Source: Pedobacter polysacchareus
GTDB lineage: Bacteria; Bacteroidota; Bacteroidia; Sphingobacteriales; Sphingobacteriaceae
Direction: 5' to 3'
DNA: 64,000 nt
NCBI RefSeq assembly: GCF_019802255.1
Contig: NZ_JAHYSS010000004.1
Location: 186,001-250,000 of the forward strand
This document shows positions 45,110 through 53,720 of this stretch, piece after piece. Under the pieces are notes generated by a model. That model was given only the letters and a program-made list of their open reading frames with translations. It was not told where the DNA came from and ran no database searches. The first letter of the stretch is position 1, and every line of letters starts with the position of its first letter. Both the position numbers and the translations under genes were made by a program.

Positions 45110-46348
45110 ATGAGTTTAAGAAAATTTATAAGTAACAAAACAATAGCGGCACTAGCAGTGATTCTTACTGTTTTTGCAAGCACAAGCGCATTTGCACAAG
45201 CTGCCGGCGCTGCCGCTGAGACCGTTGCCAAACCTATTGATATGGGTCCGGTATATAAAACGGTTATATTTTATACCATGGCATTTCTACTACTTTGCTT
45301 ATTTATAGCAATTATTGGAAAATCATTAAAGGTATATGAATTGACCCGTGAGGCTCAGGACAAACCAAAAGGAATCAACTGGAATACAGTGAACGGTGTG
45401 TTGTTCGCATTGTTCCTGATTGTAGGCCTATATGGTGTTTATTGGGAATATACAGTTCATGGTAAGATGATTCTTCCTGAAGCTGCTTCCGAGCATGGTA
45501 AGAAAATTGATCAGATGTTCAACATTACGTTGATCATCACTACGATTGTATTTATCGCTACGCACATCATCCTATTTGTTTTTGCTTATATCTATAGAAG
45601 CACTGGAAAAAGGAAAGCTTACTACTATCCACATAACAACGCTTTAGAGCGTATCTGGACAATCGTTCCTGCATTGGTTTTAACCGTGTTGGTATTGATG
45701 GGTTTCTTAACCTGGAGATCGATTTTTTACAAAATTGAAGATCCAAACAACAAGCCATTAAACATTGAGATTACTTCATCTCAGTTTGCATGGGCGATCC
45801 GTTATCCGGGAGCTGATGGTATTGTTGGGGTAAAAAACTACAAGTTGATCAACTCTATTAACGCATTAGGTATTGATTTTAAAGACAAAAACACTTTAGA
45901 TGATCAGACTGCTGATGAGATGGTGATTCCTGTGAACAAGCCAGTTCGTTTGATTTTGACCAGTAAGGATGTATTGCACAGTTTCTACATGCCTCACTTC
46001 AGAATTCAATTGAATACAGTACCAGGTATGACTTCTTACTTCGAGTTTACACCAACCATCACTACTGAAGAGATGAAAGTGAAAACTAACGATCCTAAAT
46101 TTGCTTACTTATTCTTATGTGCTAAAATTTGTGGTGAAGGTCACTACAAAATGCAGAAAGAAGTTAGAGTGGTTTCGCAAGCTGAGTATGAGGCATGGGT
46201 TAAAAAACAGGGAACTTATTTGACAGACGATTTGAGAAAAGAGTTTAACCTGCCAGTAGCAGCAGCACCAGCTGCAGTTGCACCCGCAGATAGCGTAGCA
46301 AAAGACACTTCTGCAGTTAAAACAAATCAATTAGCTTTAAAAAAATAA
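45110..46348 (+). CDS. ctaC: Cytochrome c oxidase subunit II (CuA-containing, long form)
   Basis: Subunit II takes electrons into the oxidase through the CuA centre. Residues 1-30 form a signal peptide (TSAFAQ), followed by two extra hydrophobic segments (about 52-72 and 93-112) and then the two canonical membrane helices (about 138-163 and 185-206). The CuA domain shows HSFYMPHF and LCAKICGEGHYKM with both Cys, Glu, His and Met ligands. No C-terminal cytochrome c domain is present; the partner haems come from ActA/ActE. A low-complexity Ala/Pro tail ends the protein. Confidence 0.95.
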   Translation: MSLRKFISNKTIAALAVILTVFASTSAFAQAAGAAAETVAKPIDMGPVYKTVIFYTMAFLLLCLFIAIIGKSLKVYELTREAQDKPKGINWNTVNGVLFALFLIVGLYGVYWEYTVHGKMILPEAASEHGKKIDQMFNITLIITTIVFIATHIILFVFAYIYRSTGKRKAYYYPHNNALERIWTIVPALVLTVLVLMGFLTWRSIFYKIEDPNNKPLNIEITSSQFAWAIRYPGADGIVGVKNYKLINSINALGIDFKDKNTLDDQTADEMVIPVNKPVRLILTSKDVLHSFYMPHFRIQLNTVPGMTSYFEFTPTITTEEMKVKTNDPKFAYLFLCAKICGEGHYKMQKEVRVVSQAEYEAWVKKQGTYLTDDLRKEFNLPVAAAPAAVAPADSVAKDTSAVKTNQLALKK

Positions 46349-46368
46349 TAATACTGGAATAGCACATT

Positions 46369-48237
46369 ATGTCAACTATATCATTACACGATACACATAA
46401 CCACGATAGCCATGATGATCATGGGCATCACAAAGAGACCTTCTTAACGAAGTATGTCTTTAGTCAGGATCACAAAATGATCGCTAAGCAGTTCCTGATA
46501 ACAGGTATTATTATGGCTGTTATTGCGATGGGCTTATCTATCCTGTTTCGTTTGCAGCTGGCCTGGCCAGAGAAAAACTTCCCTATCCTGGAAACATTCC
46601 TTGGAACATGGGCAGAAGGCGGACGAATTAAACCGGATTTCTATCTGGCATTGGTAACGATACATGGTACCATCATGGTATTCTTTGTATTGACGGCCGG
46701 CCTGAGTGGTACATTTAGTAACTTATTGATTCCTCTTCAGATAGGGGCAAGGGATATGGCATCGCCATTCCTGAACATGTTATCTTACTGGTTCTTCTTT
46801 GGAGCTTGTGTGATTATGATGAGTTCATTCTTTATCCAAACTGGTCCAGCGAGTGCGGGATGGACAATTTATCCTCCACTATCAGCTTTGCCAACGGCGA
46901 TTAAAGGATCTGCATTAGGTATGACTTTATGGTTGATCAGTATGATCATGTTTGTTGCTTCTTCACTTATGGGTGGTATCAACTATGTGAGTACTGTATT
47001 GAACATGCGTACTAAAGGTATGGATCTTTGGAAAATGCCATTGACCATCTGGGCGTTCTTCTTAACAGCGATCTTAGGTGTACTTTCCTTCCCGGTATTG
47101 GTGGCAGGTGTGGTGCTTTTAATCTTTGACCGTAGTTTTGGTACCAGTTTCTACCTATCTGATATTGTAATGGGTACTCAGGTATTACCTAATGAAGGTG
47201 GTTCCCCAATCCTTTGGCAACATTTATTCTGGTTCTTAGGTCACCCTGAGGTTTACATCGTAATCATGCCAGCTTTAGGTATCTCTTCAGAGGTCATCTC
47301 AGTAAATTCAAGAAAACCAATTTTCGGTTACCATGCGATGATTTATTCATTGATTGGTATTACGGTATTATCATTCATCGTTTGGGGTCACCACATGTTT
47401 GTGACGGGTATGAACCCGTTATTAGGTGGGGTATTTATGATCACAACCTTGATTATTGCGGTTCCTTCTGCAGTAAAAACTTTCAACTACCTGGCTACAT
47501 TATGGAGAGGTAACATCAGATTCACTCCAGCAATGTTATTTGCGATTGGTTTGGTATCTTTCTTCATCTCTGGTGGTTTAACCGGTATTTTCTTAGGTAA
47601 TGCTTCTTTGGACATTAACTTACATGATACTTACTTCGTTGTTGCCCACTTCCACTTGGTAATGGGTTCTGCTGCGATCTTCGGTATGCTTGCAGGTGTG
47701 TACCACTGGTATCCTAAAATGTTCGGTAGAATGATGAGCAGCAAATTAGGTTACCTTCACTTCTGGTTAACTTTCATCTCTGCTTACTTAGTATTCTTCC
47801 CATTACACTTCTTGGGTCTTGATGGTGTACCTCGTCGTTACTATGCATTTACTGAATTTGAGTTCATGCAAAAATGGTTAACAGTGAACGTATTCGTTAC
47901 CTGGGCAGCTATTATTGGTGCATTGGCACAAGTAGCTTTCTTATGGAACTTCTTCTACTCGATCTTTAAAGGAAAGAAAGCACCTCAAAATCCTTGGGAA
48001 GCGAATACTTTGGAGTGGACTACACCAGTAGAGCACCTTCATGGTAACTGGCCAGGAGAAATTCCAACAGTGTACCGTTGGCCATATGATTATAGCAAAC
48101 CAGGTTCTGATGTAGATTTCATTCCTCAGACGGTTCCTTTCTCTCAAACGATGACTTCTAACATGCCTCACGATTTTGAAGGTAATACAGAAGCTGAGCG
48201 TATCCAAAGAGAATGGGAAGCTAAAAACCCTGCTTAG
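46369..48237 (+). CDS. ctaD: Cytochrome c oxidase subunit I (caa3-type, A1 family)
   Basis: The catalytic subunit with heme a, heme a3 and CuB, reducing oxygen to water and pumping protons. LFWFLGHPEVYIVIMP contains the glutamate of A1-type oxidases and the CuB His-Tyr pair; WGHHMFVTGMN gives the next two CuB His ligands, and VAHFHLVMGSAAIFGM the heme ligands. Length is 622 residues. The first 21 residues hold seven His (HDTHNHDSHDDHGHH), a metal-binding-like extension also common in Bacteroidota homologues. It lies 20 bases after ctaC. Confidence 0.98.
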   Translation: MSTISLHDTHNHDSHDDHGHHKETFLTKYVFSQDHKMIAKQFLITGIIMAVIAMGLSILFRLQLAWPEKNFPILETFLGTWAEGGRIKPDFYLALVTIHGTIMVFFVLTAGLSGTFSNLLIPLQIGARDMASPFLNMLSYWFFFGACVIMMSSFFIQTGPASAGWTIYPPLSALPTAIKGSALGMTLWLISMIMFVASSLMGGINYVSTVLNMRTKGMDLWKMPLTIWAFFLTAILGVLSFPVLVAGVVLLIFDRSFGTSFYLSDIVMGTQVLPNEGGSPILWQHLFWFLGHPEVYIVIMPALGISSEVISVNSRKPIFGYHAMIYSLIGITVLSFIVWGHHMFVTGMNPLLGGVFMITTLIIAVPSAVKTFNYLATLWRGNIRFTPAMLFAIGLVSFFISGGLTGIFLGNASLDINLHDTYFVVAHFHLVMGSAAIFGMLAGVYHWYPKMFGRMMSSKLGYLHFWLTFISAYLVFFPLHFLGLDGVPRRYYAFTEFEFMQKWLTVNVFVTWAAIIGALAQVAFLWNFFYSIFKGKKAPQNPWEANTLEWTTPVEHLHGNWPGEIPTVYRWPYDYSKPGSDVDFIPQTVPFSQTMTSNMPHDFEGNTEAERIQREWEAKNPA

Positions 48238-48272
48238 CAGAAAAATAGATCATACATCGTATTCTAAATACA

Positions 48273-48325
48273 CAATGGGGTATCTGCAGTAGGTAAATAC
48301 TTACAACAGATGCCCCATTTTTTTT
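48273..48325 (+). terminator. Weak hairpin with T-tract after ctaD, possible attenuating terminator
   Basis: AATGGGGTATCTG (48273-48285) and CAGATGCCCCATT (48307-48319) pair imperfectly (one G-U pair), followed by T's. It may reduce readthrough into the assembly genes downstream rather than stop it. Confidence 0.55.
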
Positions 48326-48340
48326 AATCTAATACCAACC

Positions 48341-49399
48341 ATGGTTCCTAAAGCTGAAAAGAGATTTATCAAGCTTAACCTTCTCACCATTGTCGTGACC
48401 TTATTGCTCATTCTGGCAGGAGGAATCGTACGAAGTACAGGTTCTGGTATGGGTTGTCCGGATTGGCCAAAATGTTTTGACCAGTATATTCCTCCAACTC
48501 ATGCGTCACAGTTACCTGCCAATTATAAGGACAAATATGTTGCTGAACGTGTAGCGAAAAATGAGCGTTTCGCAAAAACATTAGAGAAGATGGGAAAGGC
48601 ACATCTAGCGGATAGTATCCGTCATGATGAGTCGATTTTACAACCTGAAACTTTTAATGTGGCTAAAACATGGACGGAATATTTGAACCGTTTAATGGGA
48701 GCCATCACTGGTTTCTTTTTGGTTGGCTTATTGGTTTATTCCTTTACGTACCGTAAAACAGCCACAAGGATACTGGTATTGAGTATTCTGAACGTAATCA
48801 TCGTAGGTTTTCAAGCCTGGTTAGGCTCGATCGTGGTTTCTACTAATTTAATGCCCTGGATTGTTACGGTACACATGTTATTGGCATTGGTGATCCTTGC
48901 GATTTTAGTTTACACCTATAATTATGCAAAGCAATTGCATGAACAGCAGCTGGTGATCATGTCTAACATTACCTGGTTGAAAATATTGACCTTAGTTTCA
49001 GTTGCCCTGAGTACAGTTCAAGTCGTATTGGGTACGGAGGTAAGGGAGGCGATCGATGCGATTTCAAAAGCCCTGATGTACAATGATCGGGCAAGCTGGG
49101 TTGGAAAAGTAGGGGAGGTTTTCTCGTATCACAGAGATGTGGCCATTTTAGTTTTGATCCTCAATGTCGTGATTTATAAAATAGTAAAGGATAAGTTTAA
49201 TGGTAAAGCTACCGCGCTGTTAGTTGGTAATGGAATTGCCATAGTTTTAATTATCCAGATTGTTACAGGCTTATTATTGTCTAACTTTGCGCTGCCTCCA
49301 TACGCGCAGGCATTACACATTCTGTTTTCTACTGCATTATTCACTTTACAGTATTACCTGTATTTGTTGGTGTATAGGACAGAGACTTACCATCAATAG
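48341..49399 (+). CDS. ctaA: Heme A synthase (COX15/CtaA family)
   Basis: Converts heme O to heme A in the membrane for the oxidase. 352 residues and about eight membrane helices. The N-terminal signature GGIVRSTGSGMGCPDWPKCF matches COX15/CtaA with its paired Cys. A long extramembrane loop (residues 45-110) with LNRLMGAITGFF follows, and later helices carry ligand His residues in TVHMLLAL and YHRDVAILVL. Gene order ctaA-ctaB matches the pathway (CtaB makes heme O, CtaA makes heme A). It is 103 bases after ctaD. Confidence 0.94.
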   Translation: MVPKAEKRFIKLNLLTIVVTLLLILAGGIVRSTGSGMGCPDWPKCFDQYIPPTHASQLPANYKDKYVAERVAKNERFAKTLEKMGKAHLADSIRHDESILQPETFNVAKTWTEYLNRLMGAITGFFLVGLLVYSFTYRKTATRILVLSILNVIIVGFQAWLGSIVVSTNLMPWIVTVHMLLALVILAILVYTYNYAKQLHEQQLVIMSNITWLKILTLVSVALSTVQVVLGTEVREAIDAISKALMYNDRASWVGKVGEVFSYHRDVAILVLILNVVIYKIVKDKFNGKATALLVGNGIAIVLIIQIVTGLLLSNFALPPYAQALHILFSTALFTLQYYLYLLVYRTETYHQ

Positions 49400-49416
49400 T
49401 ATTAATAATTTATAAA

Positions 49417-50292
49417 TTGAAACAGTTTTTAGCAGATTTTTCTAAGCTTATTAAATTCAGACTAACTTTTCTGGTTGTATTTTCCGCATCAGTTACGTTT
49501 TTAATTGGTTCTAAAGTGCCGATCGATGGCCTGAGCCCGGATATCAACTGGACTAACTGGTTGATCCTCATTGTGGGTGGTTTTCTGGTGACCTCTGCTG
49601 CCAATTGCTTCAATGAAGTGATTGAAGTGGATCTGGATAAACTAATGACCCGTACCAAAGACCGTCCGATGCCTGCAGGTCACATGACTACAGGGCAAGG
49701 TTTGGTTTCTGGTTTGGTGATGGGATTGATCGGGACCTGGTTATTGGGTAAACTAAATATCGAGACTGGCTTACTTTCCGTATTTTCAATTTTTCTATAT
49801 GCTTTTGCCTACACTCCTTTAAAAAGGAAGAGTCCAATTGCGGTATTTGTAGGGGCCATTCCTGGTGCTTTACCTCCACTAATCGGGTATGTGGCAGCGC
49901 ATGGCAGAATTGATCAGATTGCAGTAATCTTGTTCTTAATTCAATTTGTTTGGCAGTTTCCACACTTCTGGGCCATCGCCTGGGTATTGGACGACGATTA
50001 TAAGAAGGCAGGATTTAGATTGTTACCTACTACTAAAAGGGACAAGACAAGTGCTTTTATCACCTTTTTAAGTACAATAATCCTCATCCCTGTAAGCTTA
50101 ATGCCTACGTTTTACGGCTTTGGTGGTTATTATATTGCAGGAGTATCTATCCTCGGCGGGCTGGTTTTCGCAGCGCTGGCGTTTAAAATGTGGATGAATC
50201 TGGATTTGGTCAGTGCGAGAAAGGTCATGTTTTGTTCTTTCTTTTATCTACCCATCGTTCAGTTGGTTTTATTATTTGATTTTATAGCTTAA
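49417..50292 (+). CDS. ctaB: Protoheme IX farnesyltransferase (heme O synthase), UUG start
   Basis: UbiA-family enzyme adding a farnesyl group to heme B. The first conserved motif appears as TSAANCFNEVIEVDLDKLMTR (Asn-rich, Asp-rich), then KRKSPIAVFVGAIPGALPPLIGYVAA and FPHFWAIAWVLDDDYKKAGFRLLP. The frame has no ATG before the first membrane helix; the only plausible start at the right place is TTG at 49417 (KQFLADFSKLIKFRLTF follows), 17 bases after ctaA. About nine membrane helices, 291 residues. Confidence 0.93.
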   Translation: MKQFLADFSKLIKFRLTFLVVFSASVTFLIGSKVPIDGLSPDINWTNWLILIVGGFLVTSAANCFNEVIEVDLDKLMTRTKDRPMPAGHMTTGQGLVSGLVMGLIGTWLLGKLNIETGLLSVFSIFLYAFAYTPLKRKSPIAVFVGAIPGALPPLIGYVAAHGRIDQIAVILFLIQFVWQFPHFWAIAWVLDDDYKKAGFRLLPTTKRDKTSAFITFLSTIILIPVSLMPTFYGFGGYYIAGVSILGGLVFAALAFKMWMNLDLVSARKVMFCSFFYLPIVQLVLLFDFIA

Positions 50293-50302
50293 TAATTTAA
50301 AT

Positions 50303-50893
50303 ATGGTACATACGTTAAAAGAGCAGGATGTAAAATATGAAGAGGTAGTCAACTCAAAGCCTAAGAAGTTTATTCTTTGGTTGTTTGTAGTGTCTTCCAC
50401 GATCATGTTTGGGGGCTTTACGAGTTTCTACATCGTATTTGCAGCATCAAAGGGTAAAGGACATGGATTAGTACTTCCAGATGCCTTTATGTACAGTACA
50501 TTGATTTTAATCGGAAGCAGCATCTGTCTGTTTCTTGCTGCCAAAGCATTGAAGGCCGGAAATATCGGCTCGGAAAAAATTCTTCTTTGGGGAACTATGG
50601 CATTGGCATTGGTTTTTGCTTATCTTCAGGTAGACGCATGGAGCACTTTGTATCAAACAGGAGCAACATTAGTGAACAATAATGCAGCGATCTCTTTAAT
50701 TTATATCGTTTCTGGATTTCACTTATTGCACATTTTTGGTGGACTTTGTTTCATATTGAATTGTATCTTCGGTGCTTACGGTGGGATATCACTGCCTAGA
50801 GCGAAATACAGAATGGAAATTGCCTCTATATTTTGGCATTTTATAGATATATTATGGATATATCTGTATGTTTTTTTACTTTTGAACAGTTAG
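50303..50893 (+). CDS. Cytochrome c oxidase subunit III family protein (first copy)
   Basis: 196 residues, five membrane helices (KKFILWLFVVSSTIMFGGFT first) and the subunit III signature near the C-terminus (SGFHLLHIFGGLCFILNCI, then ASIFWHFIDILWIYLYVFLL). The second half of the motif is characteristic of COX3. The fact that a second, longer subunit III gene follows (50924) is usual for Bacteroidota caa3 operons, where the two may be alternative or paired subunits. It starts 10 bases after ctaB. Confidence 0.9.
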   Translation: MVHTLKEQDVKYEEVVNSKPKKFILWLFVVSSTIMFGGFTSFYIVFAASKGKGHGLVLPDAFMYSTLILIGSSICLFLAAKALKAGNIGSEKILLWGTMALALVFAYLQVDAWSTLYQTGATLVNNNAAISLIYIVSGFHLLHIFGGLCFILNCIFGAYGGISLPRAKYRMEIASIFWHFIDILWIYLYVFLLLNS

Positions 50894-50923
50894 ATTTGTT
50901 AACAAACTATTACAATTTATAAA

Positions 50924-51631
50924 ATGAATTCATTATCACAATTAGATCAGGTAAAAACTACTCCTTGGAGCGGAGGTCGCTCGCCGTGGTCGGTAGAGTA
51001 CGGTAAATTAATGATGTGGTTTTTCTTGCTATCTGATGCATTCACATTCTCGTCATTATTGGTTTATTATGGAGCGCAACGTTTCACTAAATTAACCTGG
51101 CCAGATCCGGATTTGGTTTTCCAATCGATCCCTGGTATTGTAGATACTGGCGCACCGTTGGTGTTCGTAGGTATCATGACTTTTATTCTGATCATGAGTT
51201 CTGTAACCATGGTATTGGCTGTAGAAGCTGGTCACAGACGTTCTAAGAAAGAAGTAGTATGGTGGATGATTGCGACAATCATTGGTGGTTTCATGTTCTT
51301 AGGCTGTCAGGCTTTAGAGTGGACACACTTATTCCATGAAGGATTTGGATGGGGTAAAATTCCTCCAATGGAAACTCTTCACCACTTGTTTAACGGAGAG
51401 GTTTCTACCGTATCTGCTTTACAGTTTTCAAATCTATTCTTCACAATCACAGGATTCCACGGATTTCACGTATTTACAGGGGTATTGATCAATATCATCA
51501 TCCTGGTGATGACCATCAATGGTACATTCGAAAAACGCGGACATTACCTAATGGTAGAGAAAGTTGGTTTATACTGGCACTTTGTGGATTTGGTATGGGT
51601 ATTTGTATTTACATTCTTCTATTTAGTTTAA
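50924..51631 (+). CDS. ctaE: Cytochrome c oxidase subunit III family protein (second copy)
   Basis: 235 residues, five to six membrane helices. Features include KLMMWFFLLSDAFTFSSLLV, EWTHLFHEGFGWGK, FFTITGFHGFHVFTGVLIN and the end motif KVGLYWHFVDLVWVFVFTFF, the classical COX3 pattern with paired His. It lacks the two N-terminal helices of seven-helix subunit III, like the 196-residue copy upstream. It is 30 bases after that copy and 19 bases before the subunit IV gene. Confidence 0.92.
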   Translation: MNSLSQLDQVKTTPWSGGRSPWSVEYGKLMMWFFLLSDAFTFSSLLVYYGAQRFTKLTWPDPDLVFQSIPGIVDTGAPLVFVGIMTFILIMSSVTMVLAVEAGHRRSKKEVVWWMIATIIGGFMFLGCQALEWTHLFHEGFGWGKIPPMETLHHLFNGEVSTVSALQFSNLFFTITGFHGFHVFTGVLINIIILVMTINGTFEKRGHYLMVEKVGLYWHFVDLVWVFVFTFFYLV

Positions 51632-51650
51632 TCATTCAATAAAAAATATT

Positions 51651-52001
51651 ATGTCAGATCACGCACATAGCACAGAGCACGGACACGGAGAGCACGAAGG
51701 CCTAACGAAGAAAAAAATATGGCAGGTATTTGGTATTCTTTTACTGATCACAGTAATTGAATTCTTTATCGCCCTTTGGGTATTGCCACATGGTTACATG
51801 AGCCATGGTGTAGGTAACTTCTTCTACATCGCGCTTACTTTAGTGAAAGCATTTTATATTGTAGCTTACTTCATGCACTTAAAGTATGAGAAGCTGGGAC
51901 TACAATTAGCATTAACCGTATCGTTTATTTTTATTTTCTATTTTACAACACTAATGCTAATTGAAGGCGGATATCTGCATCTTCATATGCCCCTTGTTTA
52001 A
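51651..52001 (+). CDS. Cytochrome c oxidase subunit IV family protein
   Basis: 116 residues, three membrane helices (IWQVFGILLLITVIEFFIAL, FFYIALTLVKAFYIVAYFMH and LTVSFIFIFYFTTLMLIEGG). The LVKAFYIVAYFMHLKYE segment is the hallmark of bacterial subunit IV (COX4_pro type). The N-terminus carries five His in 15 residues. The stop codon TAA overlaps the ATG of the next gene (TAATG), so the two are translationally coupled. Confidence 0.9.
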   Translation: MSDHAHSTEHGHGEHEGLTKKKIWQVFGILLLITVIEFFIALWVLPHGYMSHGVGNFFYIALTLVKAFYIVAYFMHLKYEKLGLQLALTVSFIFIFYFTTLMLIEGGYLHLHMPLV

Positions 52002-52708
52002 TGAGTAGTTCACAAATAAAAAAAATATTAATCCTGGTCACCATTTTAGCGGTACCAGGATTTTTGTATTATTTACTACAGGAAAAAGGAAAGAACAGGT
52101 ATAGACCACTTCCTATATTCGGTAAAAAAGAGGTAGCCTCGACCTTTCATTCTGTAAAGGGGAAACAGATCCCGGATACGATTTATTACCAGGTTCCAGA
52201 CTTCAAACTGGTCAATCAAAATGCGGACAGCATCACCTGGAAAAACTACGAAGGAAAGATTTTGGTATTGAATGTCTTCTATTCCAATGAAAATCCTGGA
52301 AAAGTAAGTTTTGCCAATAAAGCGATGAAAGCTTTTGAAGCGACTTATGACCATAATAAAACGGTTAATTTTGTTGGATTAACTATTGATCCGGCAAGAG
52401 ATACACCAGAAGTACTGGCAAAATACGCACAGACACTTGGTGCACAGCCTGGAAAGTGGGATTTACTAACTGGGGATAGTACCGCAATTTATAGTCTGGT
52501 GAATAAAGGATTGTCTATCGATGCACATCAGGAAGTCGAAAACGGAACCCGTAAGTTTATATACAGTAATATGTTTGTCTTGCTGGATCCTCAGCGCCGC
52601 ATCCGTGGTTATTACCCGGCAAGTAGTCAGGAAGCACTCTCTCAGCTGAATGATGAGATCAAAGTATTGATCACAGAAGAATTAAGAAACAATAACGACG
52701 GAAGGTAA
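52001..52708 (+). CDS. SCO1/SenC-fold protein without the copper-binding cysteines
   Basis: One N-terminal membrane anchor (residues 7-25) followed by a thioredoxin-like SCO domain (QVPDFKLVNQNADSITWKNY, then FVGLTIDPARDTPEVLAKYA and VLLDPQRRIRGYY). SCO1/SenC proteins deliver copper to CuA with a CxxxC pair and a His. Here the CxxxC site is N96-E-N-P-G100 (VLNVFYSNENPGKV) and the His is replaced by Tyr188 (FIYSNMF). The whole 235-residue protein contains no cysteine. Position beside the oxidase subunits suggests an assembly role, but copper donation by the usual chemistry cannot occur. Confidence 0.85.
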   Translation: MSSSQIKKILILVTILAVPGFLYYLLQEKGKNRYRPLPIFGKKEVASTFHSVKGKQIPDTIYYQVPDFKLVNQNADSITWKNYEGKILVLNVFYSNENPGKVSFANKAMKAFEATYDHNKTVNFVGLTIDPARDTPEVLAKYAQTLGAQPGKWDLLTGDSTAIYSLVNKGLSIDAHQEVENGTRKFIYSNMFVLLDPQRRIRGYYPASSQEALSQLNDEIKVLITEELRNNNDGR

Positions 52709-52730
52709 ACCTTTCGAAATACCATTTAAG

Positions 52731-53300
52731 ATGAATAATGATAAGTTTTTTCTAAGACTAATTTGGATAGTGACTGCAGTGGTACTAGCTGTAGTAATTG
52801 CTTTGAAACTAGTTCCACCACCCAGCAATAAACCTGCTTTCATTTATTTACTGCCTCATATTATCGGTGGAATCAATGCGGTCTGCTCAGTTCTACTGAT
52901 CATATCGCTGATCTTCATTAAAAAAGGAAACATTCCAGCGCATAAAATTACCAATATCATCACCTTTATCTTGTCGGCGATATTTTTAGTGTTTTATATT
53001 CTGTTCCATTTGTATGAAAAGGATACCAAATTTGGTGATCTTGACCATAACGGTATTCTATCTGCAGCAGAACTGGCAGCAGTAGGAAGTACGAGATATG
53101 TTTATTTCTTCATCTTAGCCACACATATTATCCTTGCGGTAGTGGTACTGCCTTTAATCCTCGTTAGTTTTTACAGAGGATTAACGATGCAGGTGGAGCT
53201 GCATAGAAAGATTGTTCGCTGGGCATATCCGGTATGGCTATATGTAGCTGTAACGGGGGTGATTGTATATCTGATGATTTCTCCCTATTATAACTTCTAA
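52731..53300 (+). CDS. DUF420 membrane protein with inserted EF-hand-like loop
   Basis: 189 residues, five membrane helices (about 9-27, 38-63, 73-94, 124-146 and 165-184). YLLPHIIGGINAVCSVLLII, KITNIITFILSAIFLVFYIL and RYVYFFILATHIILAVVVLPL match DUF420, often found near oxidase genes and related to CtaM-like assembly factors. The loop between helices 3 and 4 holds DLDHNGILSAAE (103-114), with Asp1, Asp3, Asn5, Gly6, Leu8, Ser9 and Glu12 of a canonical EF-hand calcium loop. It is the last gene of the operon, followed by a terminator. Confidence 0.87.
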   Translation: MNNDKFFLRLIWIVTAVVLAVVIALKLVPPPSNKPAFIYLLPHIIGGINAVCSVLLIISLIFIKKGNIPAHKITNIITFILSAIFLVFYILFHLYEKDTKFGDLDHNGILSAAELAAVGSTRYVYFFILATHIILAVVVLPLILVSFYRGLTMQVELHRKIVRWAYPVWLYVAVTGVIVYLMISPYYNF

Positions 53301-53317
53301 TTTTAGACCTTATACCT

Positions 53318-53358
53318 AAAAAAAGGGTGGCTGAATTTAAATCCGGCCACCTTTTTTT
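53318..53358 (+). terminator. Operon terminator after the DUF420 gene
   Basis: A-tract plus GGTGGC and GCCACC with a T7 tail (53346-53358) form a stem with an A/T-rich loop. It ends the act/oxidase operon. Confidence 0.8.
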
Positions 53359-53382
53359 ATGTGATATTTTTTACACTAGCAA

Positions 53383-53416
53383 TTGCCTTATTCTTAGCGT
53401 TCTTTCTCTATATTTG
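53383..53416 (+). promoter_or_regulatory. Promoter: TTG (53383-53385), 23-bp spacer, TATATTTG (53409-53416)
   Basis: Both boxes match the consensus. The -7 box ends only 4 bases before the ATG at 53421, so the transcript would be leaderless or nearly so. Confidence 0.55.
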
Positions 53417-53420
53417 CAGG

Positions 53421-53669
53421 ATGAAAAAGATAGTTTTTATCTTCCTTTTTATGGTCACTATGGTGATCTCTAATGTTCCTGCCGCAAATGCACAATGTGC
53501 CATGTGTACGGTAAGTGCAGAACAAAGTGTGAAAAATGGAAATACACAAGGAAATGGCCTGAACTCAGGAATTCTTTACCTTTTGTCAATTCCCTATTTG
53601 TTAATTACTGGAATGGGCATCCTTTGGTATGTGAAGTTCCGTAAGAAAAACACTGAAGAAGTCGCCTAA
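53421..53669 (+). CDS. Small exported membrane protein with CxxC, unknown function
   Basis: 82 residues from the ATG at 53421, which sits 4 bases after a -7 box; a longer in-frame start (53361) begins next to the upstream terminator and precedes the promoter. A signal peptide (ending ANA, cut before QCAMC) leaves a short Ser/Asn/Gly-rich periplasmic stretch with CAMC and a C-terminal membrane helix (LYLLSIPYLLITGMGILWYV) with a basic tail. Similar tiny proteins beside oxidase clusters are common in Bacteroidota but uncharacterised. The CxxC could bind a metal or form a disulfide. Confidence 0.75.
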   Translation: MKKIVFIFLFMVTMVISNVPAANAQCAMCTVSAEQSVKNGNTQGNGLNSGILYLLSIPYLLITGMGILWYVKFRKKNTEEVA

Positions 53670-53720
53670 TAGTTTAGCCTGCCATTCCCGCTCATCGCCT
53701 GTTGCGATTTACTGATCTCT

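Noticed and set aside
52001..52708. Calling the SCO-fold protein a copper chaperone
   Set aside because: It lacks both CxxxC cysteines and the ligand His, so the function is left open.
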